Part shown: positions 1-5,622 of the stretch, one piece after another
Layout of the letters: the number at the start of each line of letters is the position of its first letter
How positions within the stretch are numbered: the stretch's first letter is position 1
Assembly: GCA_945903885.1 (NCBI GenBank)
Contig: CAMDPB010000066.1
Coordinates: 1 to 6,432, forward strand
From: Candidatus Finniella inopinata
GTDB taxonomy: Bacteria > Pseudomonadota > Alphaproteobacteria > Paracaedibacterales > CAITNM01
Direction of reading: 5' to 3'
DNA: 6,432 nt
Made by a program: the position numbers and the translations under genes
The notes under the pieces: model-generated
Seen by the model: the letters and a program-made list of their open reading frames with translations, nothing else
Databases searched by the model: none
Told to the model about the DNA's origin: nothing

Positions 1-25
1 TCCATTTCAAATTAAGGCTTTTCCG

Positions 26-478
26 TTGGAATTTGCTTCATCATCTGCCATACAAGTCTTAAAAAACTCTAAGAATCGTCTTTTAGGAATTGACTATGGG
101 GAAAAGCACGTTGGCCTAAGCCTTTGCGATTTAACCTGGACAATTGCATCACCATTTAAAGTATTAAGCAAGTCAGAGCTTTTGCAGCAGTTTCAAAAAC
201 TCATCACACAAGAAAACATAGTTGCTGTTGTTATTGGATGGCCTGTGAATATGAATGGCACGGTTGGACCACAATGTGAAAAGGTTGAACAATTTTCTGA
301 AAAACTCACCAAAGTTTGCAATATCCCTTTTTGCGCTTGGGATGAACGCCTATCCACTATGGCTGTTCACCGCACCATGATTGAGGCTGATCTATCAAGA
401 AAGCGTCAACGTGAAGTTGTCGATAAAATGGCTGCTGCTTATATGTTGCAAGGCTTTTTGGAAAGCTTAAGGTCGTAG
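26..478 (+). CDS. ruvX: YqgF/RuvX-family putative pre-16S rRNA nuclease / Holliday junction resolvase-like protein (5' end uncertain)
   Basis: Protein of the YqgF family, which has an RNase H-like fold and is implicated in maturation of the 16S rRNA 5' end; it was earlier annotated as a Holliday junction resolvase. Seen in the sequence: the first-strand motif GIDYGEKHVGLSLCD (residues 21-35, catalytic-type Asp23), the IGWPVNMNG strand/turn (70-78), WDERLST (105-111) and SRKRQREVVDKMAAAYMLQG (124-143, with Asp133). These are the family's acidic positions in the right order. The length of 150 aa is close to the usual 140-160. The start is the TTG at 26, with AAGG at 14-17 eight bases upstream. 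The frame stays open to base 2 with no stop, so the true start could lie outside the window. No ATG is available before residue 76. It lies 157 bases before rpsB and is separated from it by a promoter, so it is probably the end of another transcript. Family assignment is secure; the start is not. Confidence 0.9.
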   Translation: MEFASSSAIQVLKNSKNRLLGIDYGEKHVGLSLCDLTWTIASPFKVLSKSELLQQFQKLITQENIVAVVIGWPVNMNGTVGPQCEKVEQFSEKLTKVCNIPFCAWDERLSTMAVHRTMIEADLSRKRQREVVDKMAAAYMLQGFLESLRS

Positions 479-513
479 TTTTGCTTAATTTCATACGAAT
501 CCACACAAAGCAG

Positions 514-542
514 TAGAATATTTTTTTTTTCTTGAATATAAT
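514..542 (+). promoter_or_regulatory. Candidate sigma70-type promoter for rpsB-tsf-pyrH
   Basis: A perfect TATAAT -10 box lies at 537-542. Seventeen bases upstream is TAGAAT (514-519), a weak -35 that matches TTGACA at three of six positions. A 10-base T run (521-530) lies in the spacer. Transcription would begin near 549, giving a leader of about 87 bases ahead of the rpsB ATG. The box quality is seen directly; promoter use is inferred. Confidence 0.6.
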
Positions 543-557
543 GAGCGCACTACACAG

Positions 558-608
558 TCAGGCTTTGGGCAACCTTGCCCACCGATGCAGTATCGGCCTG
601 ATGAGGTT
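558..608 (+). ncRNA. Structured 5' leader of rpsB, possible ribosomal protein S2 autoregulatory element
   Basis: Three perfectly paired five-base helices form a three-way junction. P1 is TCAGG (558-562) with CCTGA (597-601). P2 is GGGCA (567-571) with TGCCC (576-580), loop ACCT. P3 is CCGAT (582-586) with ATCGG (592-596), loop GCAGT. The P2 loop ACCT (572-575) is complementary to AGGT at 604-607, allowing a pseudoknot. A second ATCGG at 611-615, just before the ribosome binding site, could compete for CCGAT. Autogenous control of rpsB through a structured leader is known in proteobacteria, and this element sits where one would be expected. The pairings are seen; regulation by S2 is inferred. 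There is no T run after it, so it is not an intrinsic terminator. Confidence 0.6.
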
Positions 609-635
609 TAATCGGAAATAAAGGAGACTACTACT

Positions 636-1409
636 ATGGCTATGCCAACATTTACAATGCGTCAGTTACTAGAATCGGGCGTACACTACGGACACAATAC
701 ACGTCGCTGGAATCCCAAAATGGCACCATACATTTTTGGTGAACGCAGCGAAGTTCATATTCTAGACTTACAACAAACTGTTCCAATGCTACATAAGGCT
801 TTGGAAGTTGCACGTGATACAGTAAAAGCTGGTGGACGTGTGCTTTTTGTGGGAACAAAAGTTCAAGGTTCTGACATTGTTAAAGAATCAGCTAAGCGCT
901 GTGGACAGTATTACATTAACCATCGCTGGCTTGGTGGCTTGCTTACAAACTGGAAAACAGTAAACCAGTCAATTAAGCATTTGAAACAAATGCAAGAAGA
1001 GCTTTCTCACCCAGGCCGCATGACGAAAAAAGAAATTTTAAAGCTTCAACGTGAATACGATAAGCTTGAACTAGCTATTGGTGGTATCGCTGATATGGGC
1101 GGCTTGCCTGATATGCTATTTGTACTTGATACAAACAAAGAAGCAATCGCAGTTCTAGAAGCTCAACGTTTAAGCATTCCAATTATTGCGATTATCGATA
1201 GCAACTCAACACCTGATATGATTACATATCCAATTCCAGGTAATGATGACGCAACTCGTGCAATTCGTTTGTACTGTGACCTAATGGCTGATGCTATTCT
1301 TGACGGTTTGCAAAAAGGGATGGTAGCTGCTGGTATTGATATTGGAGCATCTGCTGACCTTGTTGTTGACGATGTTATTGTTGACGACCAATCACAAACA
1401 GTTGCGTAG
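636..1409 (+). CDS. rpsB: 30S ribosomal protein S2
   Basis: Structural protein of the small ribosomal subunit, among the last to join the 30S particle; it lies between head and body and is needed for S1 binding. Seen: the N-terminal GVHYGHNTRRWNPKMAPYIFG (residues 15-35), the S2 core GGRVLFVGTKVQ (67-78), NHRWLGGLLTNWKTV (95-109), LPDMLFVLDTNKEAIAVLEA (157-176) and IDSNSTPDMITYPIPGNDDATRAI (187-210). The length of 257 aa is normal. The ATG at 636 is chosen over the in-frame ATG at 642: AAAGGAG (620-626) sits nine bases upstream of 636, and the resulting MAMPTFTMRQLL matches the usual alphaproteobacterial MAxPxFTMRQLL start. The C-terminal tail (about 240-257) is acidic and Val/Asp-rich. First gene of rpsB-tsf-pyrH, probably controlled by the structured leader before it. 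Confidence 0.98.
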   Translation: MAMPTFTMRQLLESGVHYGHNTRRWNPKMAPYIFGERSEVHILDLQQTVPMLHKALEVARDTVKAGGRVLFVGTKVQGSDIVKESAKRCGQYYINHRWLGGLLTNWKTVNQSIKHLKQMQEELSHPGRMTKKEILKLQREYDKLELAIGGIADMGGLPDMLFVLDTNKEAIAVLEAQRLSIPIIAIIDSNSTPDMITYPIPGNDDATRAIRLYCDLMADAILDGLQKGMVAAGIDIGASADLVVDDVIVDDQSQTVA

Positions 1410-1423
1410 TTTAGGAGAACAGA

Positions 1424-2356
1424 ATGGCTGAGATTACACCAAATTTGGTAAGAGAATTACGCGAAAAATCAGGCGCAGGCATGATGGATTGCAAAAAAGC
1501 ACTTGTTGAAAACAACGGTGATTTAGAAGCAGCAGTTGATTGGTTACGTAAAAAAGGCTTGGCGGCCGCTGCTAAAAAAGCAGGACGTGTTGCCGCTGAA
1601 GGTTTGGTTGGAGTTGCTGCTTCTGGCAATGATGCAGCAGTTGTTGAAATCAATGCTGAGACTGACTTTATTGCGCGTAACCCACAATTCCAAGCAATGG
1701 TTTTGCAAGCAGCTGAAATTGCAGCAGCTAAGGAACATACTGTTGAATCATTAGCACAAGCACCATTTAAAGGCGAAGCAGCGACATTAAGCGAAGAAAT
1801 TACACGCTTGATTGCTGTGATTGGTGAAAACATGAACCTACGCCGTGTTGAACGCTTAAGCGTTGCAAATGGTGTGGTTGCAACTTATGTTCACAATGCA
1901 ACAACGCCTGGCTTAGGCCGTATTGGTGTTTTGGTGGCATTGGAATCAACTGGTGACGCTGCAAAATTACAAGATCTAGGTCGTAAAATTGCAATGCATG
2001 TTGCGGCTGCAACGCCGCAATCATTAGATGTTGCATCACTTGATCCATTGGCACTAGAGCGTGAGCGCGCAGTTCTTGTTGATCAAGCACGTGCTTCTGG
2101 GCGTCCTGAAGAAGTTATTCAGAAAATGGTTGAAGGCCGTGTTCGCAAATTCTACGAAGAAGTTGTGTTGCTAGAGCAAGTTTTCGTTATGGATGGCAAA
2201 ACCAAAATTGCTGATGTTGTTGAACAATTTGCTAAAGAAATTGGCACACCAGTAGTTCTAAAGGGATTTGTGCGTTACAACCTTGGCGAAGGTATTGAAA
2301 AAGAAGAAACTGACTTTGCTGCGGAAGTGCAAGCACAAGCTGGGATATCAGGTTAA
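1424..2356 (+). CDS. tsf: Translation elongation factor Ts
   Basis: Guanine nucleotide exchange factor that releases GDP from EF-Tu in the cytosol during elongation. Seen: the N-terminal UBA-like domain with LVRELREKSGAGMMDCKKAL (residues 8-27) and the helix EAAVDWLRKKGLAAAAKKAGR (35-55); then the nucleotide-exchange signature INAETDFIARNPQF (76-89), whose Thr-Asp-Phe contacts EF-Tu; then the two core subdomains and the C-terminal module. At 310 aa it is a full-length alphaproteobacterial EF-Ts. The start at 1424 has GGAG (1414-1417) six bases upstream and lies 14 bases after the rpsB stop, so the two genes are co-transcribed. rpsB-tsf is one of the most conserved bacterial gene pairs. Nothing unusual was noticed. 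Confidence 0.98.
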   Translation: MAEITPNLVRELREKSGAGMMDCKKALVENNGDLEAAVDWLRKKGLAAAAKKAGRVAAEGLVGVAASGNDAAVVEINAETDFIARNPQFQAMVLQAAEIAAAKEHTVESLAQAPFKGEAATLSEEITRLIAVIGENMNLRRVERLSVANGVVATYVHNATTPGLGRIGVLVALESTGDAAKLQDLGRKIAMHVAAATPQSLDVASLDPLALERERAVLVDQARASGRPEEVIQKMVEGRVRKFYEEVVLLEQVFVMDGKTKIADVVEQFAKEIGTPVVLKGFVRYNLGEGIEKEETDFAAEVQAQAGISG

Positions 2357-2359
2357 CCT

Positions 2360-3085
2360 GTGCCCGGTTATAAGCGGGTTTTATTAAAGTTATCTGGGGA
2401 GGCTCTTGCTTCCCCAGATCCACATCAAGAAGGTGCATATGGTATTTCACATGCCATGTTGCAAAAATTAGCGAAGGATGTTTCAGCAGTTCGTGCAACA
2501 GGTGTTGAAGTATGTTTGGTCATTGGTGGGGGAAATATTTACCGTGGCATCCAAGGTATGGAAAAACACGGTATTGACCGTTGCGCTGCTGATTCTATGG
2601 GCATGCTAGCTACTGTTATTAATGGCATTGCCTTACAGAATGCTTTAACCCATGCGGGTGTTCCATCAAGGCTTATGTCGGCTATTCCTATGCCATCTAT
2701 CTGCGAACCCTATATTGTTCATAAAGCAGAGCGTCATTTGAAAAAGGGCAGGGTTGTTGTGTTTACAGCGGGTACTGGTAGTCCATTTTTTACAACTGAT
2801 ACCGCCGCCACATTACGTGCCGCTGAAATGAACTGTGACCTTATGCTAAAGGCAACCATGGTCAAAGGTGTTTTTTGTAGTGACCCAAAAACAAATTCTG
2901 CTGCTGTTTTCTTGCCCAACCTTACCTTTGATGAAGTTAAGGAAAAGCAGCTAAGGGTTATGGATGCTACCGCCATTGCCCTGGCCCAAGAAAACAAAAC
3001 CCCCATTGCTATTTTTTCAATTTATGAACCAGATGGTTTCAAAAAAGTCTTGCAAGGTAAGACAGAATTTACGTTGATATCGTAA
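2360..3085 (+). CDS. pyrH: Uridylate (UMP) kinase, bacterial hexameric type
   Basis: Amino-acid-kinase-family enzyme that converts UMP plus ATP to UDP in pyrimidine nucleotide synthesis; the bacterial type is usually hexameric, activated by GTP and inhibited by UTP. Seen: the phosphate-binding KLSGEAL (residues 10-16), IGGGNIYRG (55-63), the UMP-site segment around DSMGMLATVINGIALQ (78-93), GTGSPFFTTDTAA (138-150) and MDATAIALAQEN (201-212). The length of 241 aa is typical. The start is a GTG at 2360, three bases after the tsf stop. Only a weak AGG (2350-2352) lies in front of it, suggesting translational coupling to tsf. MPGYKRVLLKLSGEAL is the expected N-terminus. In most relatives frr follows directly; here about 0.8 kb intervenes, so pyrH is probably the last gene of its operon. 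Confidence 0.97.
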   Translation: MPGYKRVLLKLSGEALASPDPHQEGAYGISHAMLQKLAKDVSAVRATGVEVCLVIGGGNIYRGIQGMEKHGIDRCAADSMGMLATVINGIALQNALTHAGVPSRLMSAIPMPSICEPYIVHKAERHLKKGRVVVFTAGTGSPFFTTDTAATLRAAEMNCDLMLKATMVKGVFCSDPKTNSAAVFLPNLTFDEVKEKQLRVMDATAIALAQENKTPIAIFSIYEPDGFKKVLQGKTEFTLIS

Positions 3086-3174
3086 TAAGCTATCTACCCT
3101 TGTAATGTTGACCGCATTCTCTGACCACTAGCATTCCGTTAACGAAGTTATAAATTAATCGGTGCTTTTTCGAA

Positions 3175-3602
3175 ATGCGTCGTGACATCCGCTTTAACGC
3201 AGATACCCACAAGGACAATAACAGATGTGAAAAACTCTCTTGTTTTATAACATTCCTTGATTAGACTTTTAGCAAAAGTTGATCCAAAGCATTTAACAGC
3301 AGAGAAGAGAACATTGCAGACTTGCATGATGCTTTTACTCCCGGTGATGATTCTACTTCTCATCATGAATTCTTACAAAAATTTACTGAAGTTGTAGATA
3401 ACGACCTACTGACTGATTTAATAGAGATGTTAGTAAAAGACACCCTCGACCAATACAAAGAAAGAGTCCTATTCAACATGAAACCAATATTGATTATATT
3501 AGTGATGAAGCTTCGTCTTCCTCAAGTGTAGAAGATTCAATATTTGAATCTGATGCTGAAGGCAATGATCAGCCCAGGAAAAGAACAAAAAATAATAGCT
3601 AG
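3175..3602 (+). pseudogene. Probable frameshifted remnant of an unknown acidic, Ser-rich protein between pyrH and frr
   Basis: No intact gene is seen, but protein-like segments follow one another across frames. From the ATG at 3175 the first frame reads MRRDIRFNADTHKDNN and stops at 3262. A second frame reads IRLLAKVDPKHLTAEKRTLQ (about 3260-3319). The first frame, open from 3283, then gives LHDAFTPGDDSTSHHEFLQK and onward through an amphipathic helical stretch (about 3322-3460). A third frame, open from 3417 to a stop at 3600-3602, gives SDEASSSSSVEDSIFESDAE and ends QPRKRTKNNS. A few single-base indels would join them into one protein of roughly 140 residues. The polar, acidic composition and short basic tail look more like coding than random sequence. 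The family is not recognised. Short open stretches can arise by chance in AT-rich DNA, so confidence is moderate. There is no clear ribosome binding site. Confidence 0.42.
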
Positions 3603-3616
3603 GCTCTAATATGAAG

Positions 3617-3666
3617 TGCAACGCATTAGCGTGTTTGTTGAAAATACAGGCACACAAGGCGTTGCA
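3617..3666. repeat. Perfect 8-bp inverted repeat with 34-bp spacer
   Basis: TGCAACGC (3617-3624) and GCGTTGCA (3659-3666) are exact reverse complements. A further GTGT (3631-3634)/ACAC (3652-3655) pairing is possible inside. Neither strand has a T run after the arm, so this is not an intrinsic terminator. It lies just after the probable pseudogene and could be a hairpin or the residue of a small mobile element. Chance cannot be excluded. Confidence 0.35.
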
Positions 3667-3814
3667 AATAAAAGTTTCATAATGCGGAAGGTATATATCA
3701 TTGGAATTTTATAAAATTTCTATTTTACAGCTCATGATCATTGTCAGGCTAGATTGCAAGGGTTTTTAAGATGAAATTTTTAAGGGAATATTGGATCCTC
3801 TGCAACAATGAGCC
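3667..3814. other. Gene-free AT-rich spacer between the inverted repeat and the frr promoter
   Basis: No supported coding frame, RNA gene or repeat was seen here. The only open frames are very short, such as a 23-residue frame at 3611-3682 that starts upstream in the inverted repeat and has no ribosome binding site. Together with the probable pseudogene, this explains most of the unusual pyrH-frr separation. Confidence 0.5.
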
Positions 3815-3843
3815 TTGCATTTAAATGATGTGAAATTTAATAT
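3815..3843 (+). promoter_or_regulatory. Candidate promoter for frr
   Basis: TTGCAT (3815-3820) and TAATAT (3838-3843) are separated by 17 bases, about 50 bases ahead of the frr start. Both boxes are partial matches (three and four of six). An alternative -10, TTTAAT, overlaps at 3836-3841 with a shorter spacer. Since frr is cut off from pyrH by about 0.8 kb, a separate promoter is expected, but the region is AT-rich and such matches are easy to find. Confidence 0.35.
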
Positions 3844-3893
3844 GCATTACATATGATTAGATAATTAAAAAATTCAAAATAACGCGAGGGACT

Positions 3894-4448
3894 ATGACAG
3901 TAAGCTTAGAAGAATTTACACGCAGAATGCAGTCAGCGATTGATGTTCTAATAAAAGAGCTTTCAGGCCTTAGGGCAGGGCGTGCTTCGGCTAACTTGCT
4001 TGACCCCATAAAGGTTGATGCTTATGGAACGTACATGCCGCTTTCTCAGGTGGGAACTGTGACTGCCCCAGAACCACGTTTGCTTGTGGTACAAGTGTGG
4101 GATAAAGGCATGGTGAAAGCGGTTGAAAAAGCTATTCGCGAGTCATCGCTAGGTGTTAGCCCTGCGGCAGATGGTCAGCTGGTTCGTGTTGTATTGCCTG
4201 ATTTAAACCAAGAGCGTCGACAAGAACTTGCGAAGCTTGCATCTAAATATGCTGAAGAAGCAAAAATTAGCGTGCGTAACGTTCGTCGTGAAGGCAACGA
4301 GATGATCAAAAAACTTGAAAAAGATAAAGCAATTTCTGAAGATGATTCACATCGTCTAGTTGATGATATGCAGGCAATTACAGATAAGCATATCAAGAAA
4401 ATTGATGAACTTGCCGCAGTGAAGCAAAAAGATATTATGCAGGTTTAG
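3894..4448 (+). CDS. frr: Ribosome recycling factor
   Basis: Acts with EF-G after termination to split the post-termination ribosome into subunits. Seen: the three-helix-bundle and beta-domain layout of RRF, with GLRAGRASANLLDPI (residues 25-39) leading into domain II, VDAYGTYMPLSQVGTV (41-56), LVVQVWDKGMVKAVEKAI (64-81), VLPDLNQERRQELAKLASKYAEEAK (100-124) and the conserved basic helix SVRNVRREGNE (126-136). The length of 184 aa is normal (about 185). The start ATG at 3894 has GAGGG (3886-3890) only three to four bases upstream, a rather close ribosome binding site. It normally follows pyrH directly; here it is isolated by a gene-poor insert and probably uses its own promoter. Its 3' end faces the convergent Myb-like gene across only 18 bases, with no clear terminator between them. 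Confidence 0.97.
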   Translation: MTVSLEEFTRRMQSAIDVLIKELSGLRAGRASANLLDPIKVDAYGTYMPLSQVGTVTAPEPRLLVVQVWDKGMVKAVEKAIRESSLGVSPAADGQLVRVVLPDLNQERRQELAKLASKYAEEAKISVRNVRREGNEMIKKLEKDKAISEDDSHRLVDDMQAITDKHIKKIDELAAVKQKDIMQV

Positions 4449-4466
4449 GTGGTTTTTTTAATCTTT

Positions 4467-5306
4467 CTAATTTAGTGTTTTTATACTGAATGCCATGAGC
4501 AGAGAGGCATCTTCATGATGAGAACCATCTCCTTCAAACACGTTTTTAAATTCAGAGCTATCTAGAATTGTATTTAGCACAATGCCTGCTAAGGGTTTTG
4601 TTAAGGATTGCTGACTAGTGCGCTGTAAGTGCAGCGGGGTGTTTTCAGAATGAGTCGTTTTGCTAGGCGGTAATAAGAGTGATGGTCCATTTAGTAGAAG
4701 CTGAGAGCTAGACAAAAGATGTTGGTCACCTGAAGGCACTAATGAATAAGTTGGATGTGCGGGGAAAACACTGCTAGTGGCCGTGGAGAGTGGAACTTGC
4801 TTTTTCTTATTAGCGCCAGTTGCGCTAATTGAACGTGGCGCTAAAACTTGCTGTAGTGTTATAGTAGGTGTTTCTTCCAAATGACTTTCATTTGAAAATG
4901 TGTTTTTCCTTTTTTTCTCTCCCCGTTCTGATCTGTGTTGTGAATGCCAGACATTTTTTAATTGTAAGTCTGTTCTTCTTATTCCGGTGGGTAATGTAAA
5001 GCGCTCTTTTGAAATTTCACTCCATTTTGGACCAAGTTCCTGAACGGCTAATTCAAGTGTTGAAATTTCTGCATCTGAAAGGGGACTTTTATCTATTAAT
5101 GGATCTAGGTGACAGATATATCGTTCACGACATTGCTTGTTTACCTTACCTGTAACCTCTGCAGCTATTGTTGACCAAGATGCTCTGCCATGCTTTTGAA
5201 TGCTGCTCATTAGCTGCATATCTTGTTCATCTGTCCAGCAAACCTTGTGACCTGCGTAACTGCAATGTAGCGTTCCAAAAAACAACAAAAAAAAGATTCT
5301 AATCAT
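4467..5306 (-). CDS. Sec-signal-bearing R2R3-like Myb/SANT DNA-binding protein, candidate secreted nucleomodulin
   Basis: 279 residues with a eukaryotic-type DNA-binding layout. Residues 1-18 form a Sec signal peptide: a single Arg, the hydrophobic core IFFLLFFGTL, and SYA before a likely cleavage after Ala18. There is no lipobox, although a Cys is at 15. Myb repeat 1 (about 20-70) has Trp24, Trp44 and Tyr63 at the hydrophobic-core positions and NKQCRERYICHLDP (56-69), close to the GKQCRERWHNHLNP recognition helix of classical R2 repeats. Repeat 2 (about 73-125) has Leu76 in place of the first Trp, then Trp95 and Trp120, with RRTDLQLKNVWHSQHR (110-125) resembling the R3 recognition helix. A basic KKRK (131-134) and NKKK (166-169) follow; the first resembles a nuclear localisation signal. 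Residues 140-250 are rich in Ser, Thr, Pro and Leu and look disordered. The gene is convergent with frr and divergent from groES. The ATG at 5306 lacks a clear Shine-Dalgarno sequence. The Myb call is strong; secretion and host-nuclear action are inferred. Confidence 0.85.
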   Translation of the reverse strand: MIRIFFLLFFGTLHCSYAGHKVCWTDEQDMQLMSSIQKHGRASWSTIAAEVTGKVNKQCRERYICHLDPLIDKSPLSDAEISTLELAVQELGPKWSEISKERFTLPTGIRRTDLQLKNVWHSQHRSERGEKKRKNTFSNESHLEETPTITLQQVLAPRSISATGANKKKQVPLSTATSSVFPAHPTYSLVPSGDQHLLSSSQLLLNGPSLLLPPSKTTHSENTPLHLQRTSQQSLTKPLAGIVLNTILDSSEFKNVFEGDGSHHEDASLLMAFSIKTLN

Positions 5307-5312
5307 AAATAT

Positions 5313-5358
5313 ATAGTTTAAATATATGGTTTATTTTAAAATAATAGTTTAATTATAT
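5313..5358. repeat. Near-perfect 15-bp direct repeat flanking a 14-bp AT palindrome, upstream of the Myb-like gene
   Basis: ATAGTTTAAATATAT (5313-5327) and ATAGTTTAATTATAT (5344-5358) match at 14 of 15 positions, starting 31 bases apart, about three helical turns. The palindrome TTATTTTAAAATAA (5331-5344) lies between them. The block ends only about seven bases before the - strand start codon at 5306, so it could be a tandem regulator site. The AT-rich composition makes chance similarity fairly likely. Confidence 0.4.
5352..5357 (-). promoter_or_regulatory. Candidate -10 box for the Myb-like gene
   Basis: On the - strand, bases 5357 to 5352 read TATAAT, a consensus -10 about 46 bases before the start codon at 5306. 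No good -35 was found at 16-18 bases. The box lies within the second copy of the 15-bp direct repeat, so a protein bound to that repeat would affect transcription. Confidence 0.35.
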
Positions 5359-5523
5359 CTACCAATATGTATACATCTCATGGATAAAAATTTAACACGA
5401 GTATTCTTAGCTTTAAAATTATCATGCACACTGTCAATAATTCATTAATAAACACCTTGAATTTAAGAAAGTAAGATGTAGTTCTGTTTTGCATAAAAAT
5501 TTGATACAACTGAATCTTATCCC

Positions 5524-5551
5524 TTGACACAGCTTGTGTTTTTGCTAGATT
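5524..5551 (+). promoter_or_regulatory. Sigma70-type promoter of groES-groEL
   Basis: A consensus -35 TTGACA (5524-5529) is followed after 16 bases by TAGATT (5546-5551), a -10 matching at four of six positions. The -10 overlaps the left arm of the CIRCE operator, the usual arrangement for HrcA-repressed chaperonin promoters. No sigma32-type promoter was recognised. Confidence 0.75.
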
Positions 5552-5576
5552 AGCACTCATAAAGATTGAGTGCTAA
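5550..5576. promoter_or_regulatory. CIRCE operator, HrcA-binding inverted repeat
   Basis: TTAGCACTC (5550-5558) and GAGTGCTAA (5568-5576) flank a nine-base spacer, an exact match to the CIRCE consensus. HrcA bound here represses groESL and is released on heat shock, when HrcA loses activity; its folding depends on GroEL in the systems studied. The site overlaps the -10 and probable start of transcription and would also form a hairpin in the mRNA leader. It implies an hrcA gene elsewhere in this genome. Confidence 0.97.
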
Positions 5577-5622
5577 CAGCCCAATTTTGAACTTTAAAAA
5601 CTATATCAAAAGGAGAGAGCAT

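Noticed and set aside
521..530. A T run after ruvX as an intrinsic terminator
   Set aside because: No hairpin precedes it; it lies in the spacer of the candidate rpsB promoter.
1411..1833. A 140-residue - strand open frame inside tsf, and similar antisense frames in rpsB, pyrH, frr and groEL
   Set aside because: They are antisense to strongly conserved coding sequence, show no family motifs and have no expression signals.
3148..3366. A 72-residue open frame on the - strand across the pyrH-frr gap
   Set aside because: No ribosome binding site, no recognisable domain, and it overlaps the more protein-like + strand fragments; best explained as a chance antisense frame.
3611..3682. A 23-residue frame beginning MKCNALACLL
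   Set aside because: No ribosome binding site, overlaps the inverted repeat, and too short to support without homologues.
4449..4466. A T run between frr and the Myb-like gene as a bidirectional terminator
   Set aside because: No stable stem precedes the T run on either strand; the only pairing (AAAGAT with ATCTTT on the - strand) is weak with a large loop.
4467..5306. The Myb-like protein as a lipoprotein because of Cys15
   Set aside because: The residues before Cys15 (TLH) do not fit a lipobox; a type I signal peptidase site after SYA (Ala18) fits better.
5378..5560. A 60-residue - strand open frame upstream of groES
   Set aside because: It runs through the groESL promoter and the CIRCE left arm, is AT-biased and hydrophobic, and has no family features.
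5566..5622. A longer GroES start adding 19 residues
   Set aside because: The extension begins inside CIRCE and is not part of the family; the strong AAAGGAG seven bases before 5623 fixes the start there.
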